From assembly GCA_015680685.1 (NCBI GenBank), contig MNCI01012653.1:94268-158267 (forward strand): a DNA stretch of 64,000 bases, in the 5' to 3' direction. A program made the translations under genes and the position numbers. The notes beneath the pieces are model-generated. The model made no database searches. It saw only the letters and a list, made by a program, of their open reading frames with translations, and was not told the origin of the DNA. The stretch comes from Gnetum montanum. Lineage: Eukaryota > Streptophyta > Gnetopsida > Gnetales > Gnetaceae. Below are positions 11,060-21,194 of this stretch, one piece after another (positions within the stretch are counted from its first letter, which is position 1; each line of letters begins with the position of its first letter).

Positions 11060-11935
11060 TGATGAGCGGCAAGTACCCCTATGCCTAACCATACAAATCA
11101 CTAAGTGTTCATGCCCAATTTCATCAAATTCTATGACCTTATAGCCTTCTAAGTACATTGGTCTCTAGAAAGTGAAACTAACCATTACAATCATTGTATT
11201 TCCAATTACACTTGTGAAGTGAAAAGTTATGGTTAAGTGCAATTAAAGCATATGGTTTTTATCATTTTTTATGTTTTCTATTTTAAGTCACCTAAGGATG
11301 AGAATAATGTATAAAATAAAATAATTAAATTTATAATTTAATCTAATGAGCTACTCCTAACTAATCCTAACATAAGTATCTATTCCCACTTACCATACAT
11401 GTCTTGAACATGTTTAACACTATTGGGTTACCAAACATTAAGCATTACTAGAATTACCAAGTGCCAAGCATATACTCGAAGAGATCATACTTATGTACTT
11501 AATTAATGATCATTTAAATTAGCTTAATTTAGTTTAACTAACTATTTGATTATTGAAGCATTAAATAAAATTGCACAAAATAGTAAATGCATAAGTAAAC
11601 AATTAATCTATTTCAAAGTGCTACAAGATTTATGAAAAAGCTCATCTTTATTACCACACACTTTGCTATGCTTAAGTACAACAATGTTCAAAAAAATATC
11701 CATACACTCTTGAATCTTAGTACAATCACTTAGAAAAATATTCTAAATTTCATGCAAGAAAATTGCAAGTTCTCCACTACAACTATGAAAAAGATGTCAT
11801 AAAAATAGTCGGTGAGCATGTATTTATAGGTAAAAATAGATACTATGTCAATGGGCCATGCCAATGCATAAAATCATGCATTGATAAGGCCTAGTCAATG
11901 GGGCCTAGTTAATGCAACCAATTTATGATTCGTCA
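11060..11935 (-). repeat. 3' LTR of element A
   Basis: Similar over its length to the LTRs of element B (12476-13168 and 32283-33207). It contains the TATA-like CTATAAATAC (read on minus) near 11821-11830 and U3 repeats of the type CATTGA(C)/CATTAAC at 11840-11930. It is followed on its right by the minus-strand polypurine-type tract. Confidence 0.75.
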
Positions 11936-12475
11936 GAACCTCACAATTAAATAAAAACTCATCCTTGAGTTCTTTACAAATTTGGGAAGGCATGGAATTA
12001 TTTATTGACAACAGACATATGAAAAATATGAACAAACACTAAGTTCCAGAGTGTATGGATATATAATCATTACAATTTTTTTTGATGGTACAAAATTGAA
12101 CAATAAGAAAAAATTGACAAACACAATCCATTTGATGACATGAAGACAATGAGGAAGATTAAATGGTCCTAGGTGGTCGAGGCTCTTAAGGCTCCAATGG
12201 ACCTTATCCTACTTCAAACACACAGAGTGGTTAAGGCTATTGTGATTGTTCTATTGTAGTTGCAACTTTGGATGAAAGATGGAAAACATCTAACAATTCT
12301 TTCATGCTCTCCTCCTTACTCTTGGCATTGCGCACGATCCACCCAAATTTGCCAATGTGAATTGAAATGGGCACATCCCAAGGATAGGGCATTTTTGGGA
12401 ACAACTCCTTAACATTGATGAACTAGGTAGCAAATTATTTTCATTCAATGTTAAATGGCCTGATTTAATTTTGTA
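11060..12475 (-). mobile_element. Element A, truncated minus-strand Athila-like copy
   Basis: Consists of a complete 3' LTR (11060-11935, minus-strand start TGACGAATC, end CTCATCACC) and the adjoining 540 bases of internal sequence with the reverse-complemented primer tract (11936-11952) and the last part of ORF2. The internal part aligns with 20985-21480 of element B, for example GGGAACAACTCCTTAA in both. The sequence breaks off at 12475, where element B's LTR begins without its terminal bases, so the junction arose by deletion or recombination. Confidence 0.72.
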
Positions 12476-13168
12476 GTACACATGTGATTTAGTTGAATTC
12501 CATGGACTTATAGCCTTCTAAGTATACTAGTCTCTAGGAAGTGAAACTAACCATTGCAATCATTGTGTTCTCAATTAAACTTGTGAAATGTAAATATATG
12601 GTTAAGTGTAACTGAGGCATATGATTTTTTATCATTTTTATGTTTTATGTTCTAAGTTGCCTAAAAATACAAGTAAAGAATTATATATTTAATTGCTAAT
12701 TTACTCTAACTAACTAACATTTAACTAAACCTAATATAAGCATCCCTTATCACTTGTTGTACACATCCTAAACATGTTTAACACTAATAGGTTACCAAAC
12801 ATTAAGAGTTACTAGGGTTACTAAGTGCCAAGCATATGCTCAAAGTGGTCGTACTTTTCTGCTTAATTAATCACTATTTAATCGATCTTAGTTTAGATTA
12901 AATTATCTTAATTTAATTACTTTAATTACTTAAAGCATTAAAGGAAAGTGATTAAAACATTAAATTTGTAAAAAAAATAATTAATCTATTTCAAATTGCT
13001 ATAAGGTTTATCAGAAAGTTCATCTTTATTGTCGTACACATTTCAATGCTTAGGTACAATAAATAGTACTAGAATAAAGATTCATAAATTCTTTGACTCT
13101 TACTATGGGCACTTAGAAAATATTTTAATTTTCAAGTGGAAGAACTACTAGAGCTTACCTACAACTAT
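12476..13168 (-). repeat. 3' LTR of element B, outer fragment
   Basis: Aligns with 32310-33005 of the other LTR, for example TTCATCTTTATTGT and the ATTAATCTATTTCAAA segment. It lacks the terminal 45 bases or so next to 12476. The right edge is the target copy ACTAT (13164-13168) created by element C. Confidence 0.82.
13164..13168 (+). other. Target-site duplication of element C, left copy
   Basis: ACTAT directly before the LTR start TGAAACACC. The identical ACTAT at 20794-20798 follows the right LTR. This proves that C inserted into the already present LTR of B. Confidence 0.92.
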
Positions 13169-14731
13169 TGAAACACCACAAAAATTTGCATGTTATAATC
13201 AATCTTCATCATATAGCTTTCACCCTGTAAATATCGAGGTAAAACTTCATTGTAAATGTGAACATTGTAACTCATAATGGATAATTTCACATACTTTATA
13301 CTTTTTGGGCTAACAAATACCTCACAAGTGGTCAAAGCCTCATTCCACAAGTGAAAAAAGTTACCTAGTGTTTATATTTGGGCCTGGTGAGGGGGGTGGG
13401 GGAGGTTTCAAAAATGCTTTTTCGAATGCCAAAAAGCAAATTGGTGGGTTTTATGGGGGACATACATTTTTCTATGTTGGAAACACATGCAAGGGGGTAG
13501 ATCTCATCTACCCTTAGCATGGACGGATGGGGGTGTTAAAAACTTTTCCCCCTCAATGTGGGAGTTTCCCCTTATCTTGGAAACTATTCCCTTGTCTGGG
13601 AAACTTTCCCCCTTCAATGTAGAAGTTTCCCCCAGCATGGAGTCTTCATCCCTATTTTGGAAAATTCAATCCCCCAACATGGAAGCCACAAAATAAAAAA
13701 TTTATCACTTCATGTATTTCAATGTTAACTAGTCACTTCAGCAAACATGGTGGAGAGCTCAGCATGGAAGATTCATCTCCACCATGGAAGGTGTGCCCTA
13801 GTTACTATTTATAGTAAATGGAATAGCAATGGGAGGAAGCACTTACTATGTATGGTAACTCCTCAAATTTGGTAGCAAGTTTACATCAAATTTGTAGCTA
13901 TTTCATAGCCATCTTATAGTCATTTTTGCAAACAAATGATAGCCAATTTGTAGCCCCATTCATGGCCCAAAGATCCTATAAAATCTAGCCTCTAACACCA
14001 TTTACAAGTTTAGTAGCTTTTGGCATATAAGAAATTTTGTTGTTCCAAACTTTTAAGTAAGGGCATCATCATCAAGTAATTTTCATACACACAATTTTAT
14101 TCATAATTCCATATTTGGGGCATTTTCATTGCAAGTTTCCATATTTGCATTCTCTTGAACCCCAATGTGGAAGCATTGTGGCTTTTAGATTTGGTGGATT
14201 TTTGGTGTCAACACTACACTTCTAGGATTTCCAAACCCTAGCATGGAGTAATTTGGCATCCAAAGTTTCCACCTTTCTTACCACCCAACAATGACCCAAC
14301 TTATAGATTTAAGGTCGTAGTAGTGAAGGGAGGTTCGATAGCATTAAGAGTGGCTTAGCATCCATATCATGGAGCAAATCACATTAGCTTCAATAGGATT
14401 TGAACTCTTCATAAGTGAACCCCATTGTTTCTCATCTAGGAACCATTTGTACAAATTTTTCTAACTTAATTTTTATTCTTTCTTAATAAATTTTTAAGTT
14501 TTGAGTTTTTTTTAAAAGTAAATTTATTTTCTATGCATTTTTTGGATTTGTTTATACTTCCATATTTCACACCTCATAAGTCCTTGGTTGATTTTACTTT
14601 GAAGGATAAAATCACAAGCATTCATGCATGATCAGACAAAATTCTTGGAAGTCCTAGGGATTTGGGGTTGGGGAACTGCTACATAGAGGATCCTTGGTTC
14701 TTTCTAGTGATCAAGATTTTCAATTGTAATA
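13169..14731 (+). repeat. 5' LTR of element C
   Basis: Matches 19173-20793 along its length. It starts TGAAACACCAC and its 3' end aligns with the right LTR's GCAACA (here GTAATA, so the terminal CA has decayed). U3 holds a degenerate array of 20-25-base units with the core AAYATGGAAGTTTCC (13530-13690). A TATA box TATAAAAT lies at 13977-13984. A G-rich tract is at 13382-13408. Confidence 0.9.
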
Positions 14732-16058
14732 GTTTTTCTTGGTTCTAGAAGGAGGGACCAAACCTTCACATAAATTTTATAACCAGATATATTCCGTTTG
14801 TTACCATTTGCAAGCTTTTCCTTCATTTTTTGTAGCCAAAACTTTTGAAGATTCAACATTGATATTTCCCCCCTATGATCAAAATTGGAGTGTGGAAGTT
14901 GCAAGTGGTTTGGTTTTGGCTTTTCACAACACTTGCTATGAATTTTATAGCCCAAAGCTAGTGTTGATATCTCCTTCCCCTATTTTTTTCATTTTATTGA
15001 CAAAAATTTATTCTCTAATTTCTAAAGTGGATGATTCAACTCATCTATGAGTTGGGTTCCCCCCCATTTTTCCAAGCTAAAAAAAATTGTTAGTTGGCTA
15101 AAATCAATTTTAGTGGAAAAACACCAACTTTCCAATATGGTTGTTAGTCTTCCTTTCATCAACGTTGAGGTAGGAGGTGTGAGATTCTCATCATATCACC
15201 TCCCTTTTCTTTCTCCCCTTTTTGACATACCCAACATGGAAGTAGTTGGGAGGCCAACATTGGTGAGGTTCTAAACTAATTTAATGACTAGATATGCTTT
15301 TATTGCATGTTGAAACCAATTTTCTAGTTTCTTGAAGCCAAAACTCCTAAGGAATCCAATGCTACCTTTACCTTGTTGTAGTAGAAACCTCATTGTGAAA
15401 GCTGTAGGTGCTCTAGGTGCTGAAATTTTACAACATATATTATGAATTTCTAGAGCAAAGCTAGTGTCGAAGCCACAGGTGGTTTGGGTGCTAAAATTTT
15501 GTAACATATACTATGAATTTCTATAAAAGAGCTAGCATGGAAGCCTTAATAATCATTTAAATTTTGCTACCACATTTTTTATCACTAAACTAATGTTGGT
15601 TTCTATACCAACCAAGCCTACTTTTCCCACGTTTGTGGTAAAATTTGGCATCCTACCAAAACCATCTTTGGAAATTGCCAAGTTTTCACTTTGGTCTTCA
15701 AACTTTTCCTCTTTTTTCCAACATGAAAATAAGAAGGTGTGAAATTTTCATTATCTCACCTTTCTTCTTCTTCTTCTTCTCTCTCTCTCCCCCCTTTTCC
15801 CACCCTCCCTCCCTCTTCACCATACCCAGCATAGAGGCAACTAGGAGGCCAACTTGGATGAGGCTTGAACCAACATTTCTAACATTCCATTTCTAGTAAA
15901 GGGGCAAACCCCCCTCATCCCCCACTTACTAGTTATAGTAAGTACATCATTGTTTGCCATTTTCATTTTCTTTAATAGTTTTTGAATTTCATTCATTAGA
16001 ATTTACTGCTATTTTACCATTTATAGCCTATTTTTAAGTAATCCTTAGTACTATAACC
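14732..16058 (+). other. Leader of element C with internal repeats
   Basis: The motif TCTAGAAGGAGGG at 14744-14756 lies exactly as far inside the LTR as ACTAGAAGGAGGG in element E (46293). It probably belongs to the primer-site region, but I cannot name the tRNA. The leader contains long-range direct repeats: 15160-15270 against 15735-15880 (both include GGAGGCCAAC and a (G/A)AGGTGTGA(G/A)ATT(C/T)TCAT segment). A unit of about 80 bases recurs at 14915-14970, 15415-15460 and 15475-15540 around the words ATGAATTT and AGCTAGTG. A CTT/CT-rich microsatellite sits at 15764-15800. Confidence 0.6.
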
Positions 16059-18775
16059 ATGTCTCTCCAAAAATACACCAAATTGCCCTTCATCTTTACT
16101 AGCGAAGATCATAGCCAACAATCCATGAGAGTGTATGATCCTAAAAACCTTGCCATTGTTATGTGTAGGCAATCTTTTAAGGTTAGAGGGGAGAGTCTTG
16201 ATTTTGCAATCATAAATGAAGATCGTTATAACTTCATTTGTGCTAAAATATAGGCGAGCATGCTAATTCCATGAATTGAAGCTAAGGCCAAAAAGAAGTT
16301 TGAGCTCATACACATGGATGGGAAAGAGTACATCCCTTCCACATATGATGAAATTTCTCTTAATGACAAGAGGAAGATGACAAGCCTAGCTTTAAGGAAA
16401 AATAGGAGGAGAAGGATGAATGTAAGGTAGCATCTAAGCCTAAAAACATCCTGGGAGGAATTTTTCACCAAACATCTCCCAAAGTTACAAAAAATTTCTC
16501 TAATGCTTTTGTTTTCTCCATGGGCATGGTGCCACCATCTTTCACTTTTTCTTACCCTACTACAACAAATCCCATGCAAGATATAGTTACATATCACACT
16601 CAGCCAATACCACAAAAAACCAACTATAGCACATCAATGCCATATGCAACATTGTCTCAATACATACGATCATAATGGTGGTTTTTACCACCACATATCT
16701 ATTAACTACTAATGTAGGGTTCACCATGGAAGCCCAAGTAACACAAGGGTCACACATCCCATTTGTCCCATTTGTGCCTCAAGTATTAGCACAAACATCT
16801 TTATCTTTGTTTGGCCCATGAGCCATAACCATAAGATAACCTCTTCCTTATATCATGCAACCCATAACAATGCCATAAGCATCACAAAAAACTCAAAAAT
16901 CTTATGTACAAACCTCGCAACCTATGGGGCAACTGCAAGGCTTCGATCAAGCCTTCTAAATGATCCAAGACCTAATAGAGGAGTTGAAGAGGCTTAAAGC
17001 CTCTACCACATAAACTGCCAAGATTATAGACTTCTACTAGGATGATTGCATAAGTCCTATAGTTCCATCCATGATACTTCCCCTTGGTGTTCCAATTCCC
17101 TAATTTATCAAATATAATGAAGAAGGTAATCCTACTGCTCACCTTATTACCATTTGATATGAATGTTTACTCTTGTAAACATGGCCTCATAAAATAATGA
17201 GGATTTTTCCTATGTCTTTGACTGCAAAAATAATTGATTGGTATTATGCATTATCTAGAGGATTCATATCTTCTTCGGAGGACTTAGTAGCCTAGTTTGT
17301 CAACTGCTTCAAGTATAACTTAAAGCTTGACACAATGCTTGACCAACTCATGAAGGTCAAGTAAGGGACCTTAGAACCCTTATAGAAATTTGTTTAGTGG
17401 AGGAATGAACTATTGAATGAAATACCAAAGCCCATAGCTGAAGCCCACATGTTAGCCATATTCAAGGAAGTAGTTAATGACTTCATCAGGTCCAAACTCT
17501 ACTACCTTGATTCAAGGTCTATTAGCCAAGTGTTCTCACAAATTAAAAATATAGAGGATGTCACAGAGGCTATTCATGATCTAGTATATATAACATATAA
17601 AAACTAACACACTTGAAGAGACAAATAAGAGAGTAAACAAAACAACACTACCATAGCAAATGTAACCAAGAAAACCAAGATCACAAACCAAGGGCTGAAG
17701 TTCAACCCACCCAAGGGCTCCACTAATGAATGTAATAACCAACAATAAGCTTTTGGAACCACTACATCGATGAAAAATAGACCTAACTTTGAAAGCAAAG
17801 ACAAGTCTAAATACACTACGTTGCCATTAAAGCCATTTGAGTTGCTAGACCAACTATTAAGAAGTAGATGCATGCAACATAAAAAAATGACTAAAGTGGC
17901 TTAAATGAAACATGAGAGACTATGCAAAATAGCAAAAGATCCCACTTGGGAAATGAAGTATGATCCCTAGTTGCCTAGATACTTCAACCTAGACTACTTC
18001 TACAATTATCATCAACTACCAAGTCATGATATATACTTCTTCCTTGTGTTGAAGGATGACCTGTAAAGGATGATAGATAGGGAGGAATTAGTCTTAGATG
18101 CTTCTAACCTAATTCAACCACAAAACGAGTCAATGCAAGGATACAAAGACCCATTGAATGCTAATTATATCCCCTATGTCATTTCAGCATTCAACATCAA
18201 TGATGATCAGAGGCCTACAAGAGAACCATTCAGGATTCAGGTACTCCTCTACAATGAAAGGGCTTCTTTGGCTTTACATAGCTCAAGATCCTCCTTGGTT
18301 GTGAGATAACCATTACAAATGCCTCTAAGAAAATTTTTTATCATCAAGGTCTCCCAACCCAATACAACTCAAATAGTCATAGCTCAAAAAACTGCAAAAT
18401 GATCTTTTATGGTGGCCAATGCTATCACCTCTTCCTTACAACCAATGGTTGACAAGAAAAAAACTATAGCTGACTAAAGCATATACAAAAGATTGATAAT
18501 AAGGGAGAAAAGCATATGAAGGTACGAAAGGAAGTGGATCCATAAAAGCCCACTCTAATTTCAGCTATACGCATGACCTCCTCTACCCCAACCTCTTCAA
18601 CCAACAAGCTACAGGAGGATATCAGAGCCCATAATCAAAACAACAAGAAAGGGCCACAACAACCAAATCATAAAGCTAAAGTTTGCATTTTGGGACACAT
18701 GGAGGAAGTAAAGAACAATTGGGATGACATGCCCACTACCAATGAAAAAAACTTCCTTAGTGAAATGGACTAAGT
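16059..18775 (+). pseudogene. gag: gag pseudogene of element C (Tat/Ogre-like)
   Basis: Would encode the particle-forming Gag. The ATG at 16059 is in the context ACCATGTCT and opens a 64-codon frame. The middle part at 17160-17610 matches E at 47990-48320: E reads MNDFIKSKLYY and C reads VNDFIRSKLYY, then (M/S)QIKNIE. The region 17970-18310 matches E at 48730-48990, with the remnant of the YH....H..Y..LK.D pattern and MID(R)..E plus YKDPLN. Stops and at least two frame changes (frame of 16059, then 17413-18309, then 18573) inactivate it. Confidence 0.75.
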
Positions 18776-19019
18776 TAGGTAATTCCTCAAGAAGAAAAAC
18801 ACAACTCTAAGCTTGCATGACTTGATCATGACTTCCACCACACATTGTGAGGTGCTAGTTAAAATGTTGACCTCCATACCCATTAGTGAGGATATTTCTG
18901 TTAGTGAAGAAGCCATATATGTAGTGATGATTCCTCCCTCACCAGGGAAGGAGAATTCACATCCTTAACATTTCATGATAGCGAAATTAAGGTTAATCTC
19001 CAAAATGGTAAAGAGACTA
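18776..19019 (+). other. gag-protease linker of element C
   Basis: Continues the homology with E (49510-49780). It includes a segment reading VSEEAIYVVMIPP, which corresponds to ANEPSIYVVLSP in E. No domain is recognised. Confidence 0.45.
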
Positions 19020-19172
19020 TATAGCCCTTTCATTCATAACCATATGCATAGGACAATTTAAAATACATTGGGTGCATGTTGATGATGGATTTGTAACCAA
19101 CTTTATCCCATGCACCATCATTGAACATTTAGACTTAACCAAGCAAGTACAACCATTAACCATCATTAGCAT
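19020..19172 (+). pseudogene. Truncated aspartic protease of element C
   Basis: An N-terminal protease fragment containing VHVDDG, the active-site region, homologous to VHVDDG in E at about 49812-49829. The homology to E stops after the residues TIIS near 19170, and the next bases are the LTR start TG at 19173. The flap and the second half, including the LILGRPW motif of E, are missing, so no active protease could form. Confidence 0.7.
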
Positions 19173-20793
19173 TGAAACACCAAAAAAATTTGCATGTTAT
19201 AATCAATCTTCATCATGTAGATTTCACCCCATGAAACCTAAAGTAAGACTTCATTGATGTGAAAATTGTAGCCCACAATGGACAATTTCACATGCTTTAT
19301 ACTTTTGGGTCTGAATAATCACTCATAAGTGATCAAAGCCTCATTCCCCAAGTAAAAAACATCACCTAGTATATATATTTTTGCCTGGGTTGGAAAGGGG
19401 GGTGGGGGGTGGTGGGGGGTGGTGGGGGGATCAAAAATGCCTTTTGGAATACCAAAAGAAATTTGGTGGGTTTTATAGGGGCATACATTTTTTTATGGTA
19501 GAAACACATGCAGGGGGCTAGATCTCACTTACCCCCAATGTGGAATGGTGGGGGTTTTGGAAAAATTTCCTACTCAATGTGGAAGTTCCCCAGCCCCCCC
19601 TCCCCCCCATCTTCGCCTTCCACCCCCCCCCCCCCGCCTTGAACCTAGAAGCTTTTTCCTTAGCCTGGAAACTATCCCCTCTTAGCATAAAAGTTTTACC
19701 CTAGTGTGGATTCTTCATCCCCAATGTGAAAAATTCAATCCCCTAGCCTGGAAGCCACAAAAGAAAAAATTCATCACTTCATGCACTTCAATTTTGACAA
19801 GACACTTCAACAAGCATGATGAAGAGCTCAACATGGAAGATTCATCTCCAACATAGGTGTGCCCCAATTAGTATTTATAGTAAACAAAATGGCCATGGGG
19901 GAAGAACTTACTATCTATGGTAACCTCCAAATTTGGGCATCCATATCACTTAATTTGGTAGGAAATTTACAGTAATTTGTAGCCATTTTATAGTCATCTC
20001 ACAACCAATTTGTAGCCCCATTCATGGCCCAAAGATTCTATAAAAGCTAGCCTCTAACACCATTTATAGGTTCAACAACTTTTGGAATACAAGCACTTTG
20101 GTAGTTCCAAAATTTTGAGCAAGGGCATCATCATTAAAAAAATTTCATACACATAATTTTGTTCATAATTCCATACTTGGGACATTTTCAGGAAATTAAG
20201 AACTCTTGCAAGTTCTCATACTTGCATTTTATTGAACCTCAATGTGGAAGCATTGTGGCTTTAAGATTTGATGGATTTTTAGGGTCAACACTATATTTCT
20301 AGAATTTTCAAACCTCAAAATTTCTAGCATCCAAATGTTTCATCTTTCTCACCCCCAGTAGTGACCCAACTTATAGATCTATGGTTGTAGTAATGAAGGA
20401 AGGTTCCATAGCATCAGGACTAGCTTAACACCTAGATTATGGGGTAGATCACATCAGCTTCAATTGGCTTTGAACTCTTGCATAAGTGAACCCATTTTTT
20501 CTCATCCAAGCATCATTTGTACACATTTTCCTAACTTATTCTTTATTCTTTCTCAATAAATTTTTAAGTTTTGAGTTTTTTATTCAAAAATAAATTTATT
20601 TTTAGTGCAGATTTTAGATTTGTTTATACTACCATGTTTTGCATCTCATAGGTCCTTGGTTAATCTACCAGATCAGCTAGGGCACCTCAAATCCATTTTT
20701 TTTATCATAGAGGCCTTGGGGATTTAGGGTTGGGAAATTACTATACAAAGGATCCTTGGTTCTTTTCTAGTGATCAAGGTTTTGATCGCAACA
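19173..20793 (+). repeat. 3' LTR of element C
   Basis: Starts TGAAACACC and ends ...GCAACA, followed by ACTAT. TATA box TATAAAAG at 20039-20046. U3 carries expanded G-rich and C-rich tracts compared with the left LTR (19394-19431 and 19594-19635). It is 1,621 bases against 1,563 in the left LTR. Confidence 0.9.
19394..19431 (+). repeat. G-rich tract, G-quadruplex candidate
   Basis: Five or more runs of three to six G separated by one to three bases (GGGGGG T GGGGGG TGGT GGGGGG pattern). The homologous tract in the left LTR is shorter (13389-13408). The C-rich tract at 19594-19635 lies about 165 bases downstream and would put G runs on the other strand. Confidence 0.75.
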
Positions 20794-20798
20794 ACTAT

Positions 20799-20980
20799 AA
20801 GACTTATTACCATAAATGTAGTTGGTGAGCATCTATTTATAGGAGAAATAAGGAGTCCCGTGAATGAGTACATGTTAATAGATTAAAACCTATGTTAATT
20901 AGATTATGTTAATGAGATCTCGTTGATAGGGTTGCGTCAACAACATCTCATTGACATGGCCAAATCATGACACTTCATCA
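20799..20980 (-). repeat. 3' LTR of element B, inner (U3) fragment
   Basis: Continues the LTR interrupted at 13168. On the minus strand it begins TGATGAAGTGTCATG (20980) and contains the TATA box CTATAAATAG at about 20833-20842. The U3 repeats read on plus as ATGTTAAT(A/T/G)AGAT and CTCATTGACATGG. The element's internal sequence starts at 20981. Confidence 0.82.
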
Positions 20981-20994
20981 TATCCCCATGACTG
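20981..20994 (-). other. Polypurine-type tract of element B
   Basis: On the minus strand CAGTCATGGGGATA lies directly before the LTR start. It is nearly identical to CAGTCATGGGGCTA in element 1. Confidence 0.7.
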
Positions 20995-21194
20995 AATGAA
21001 AACTCATCCATAAGTTTTTTACAAAATTTGGGAAGGTATGGAATTATTAGCACATAAAATAGATACACAATCTACACAACAAAAGCTATGTGCCTAGAGT
21101 GTATGGTTTTTCATTAATTACAAAATTTTGAATGTTTAGAATAACAAAATTGAATAAGAAAAAATTGACAAACATAATTCTTTAGTTGGCATGA

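Larger units (their letters stand above)
13169..20793 (+). mobile_element. Element C, gag-only Ty3/gypsy element nested in B
   Basis: A complete 7.6-kb insertion with two long LTRs and a perfect 5-bp target duplication (ACTAT). The internal region holds an untranslated leader with repeats, a gag related to that of element E, and the first part of a protease that stops exactly at the right LTR. RT, RNase H, integrase and a polypurine tract are missing. This makes it a non-autonomous derivative of the Tat/Ogre-like lineage represented by E. Confidence 0.88.

Noticed and set aside
15764-15800. CTT/CT microsatellite as a regulatory element
   Set aside because: It lies in a decayed leader without conservation in E and is best explained as slippage.
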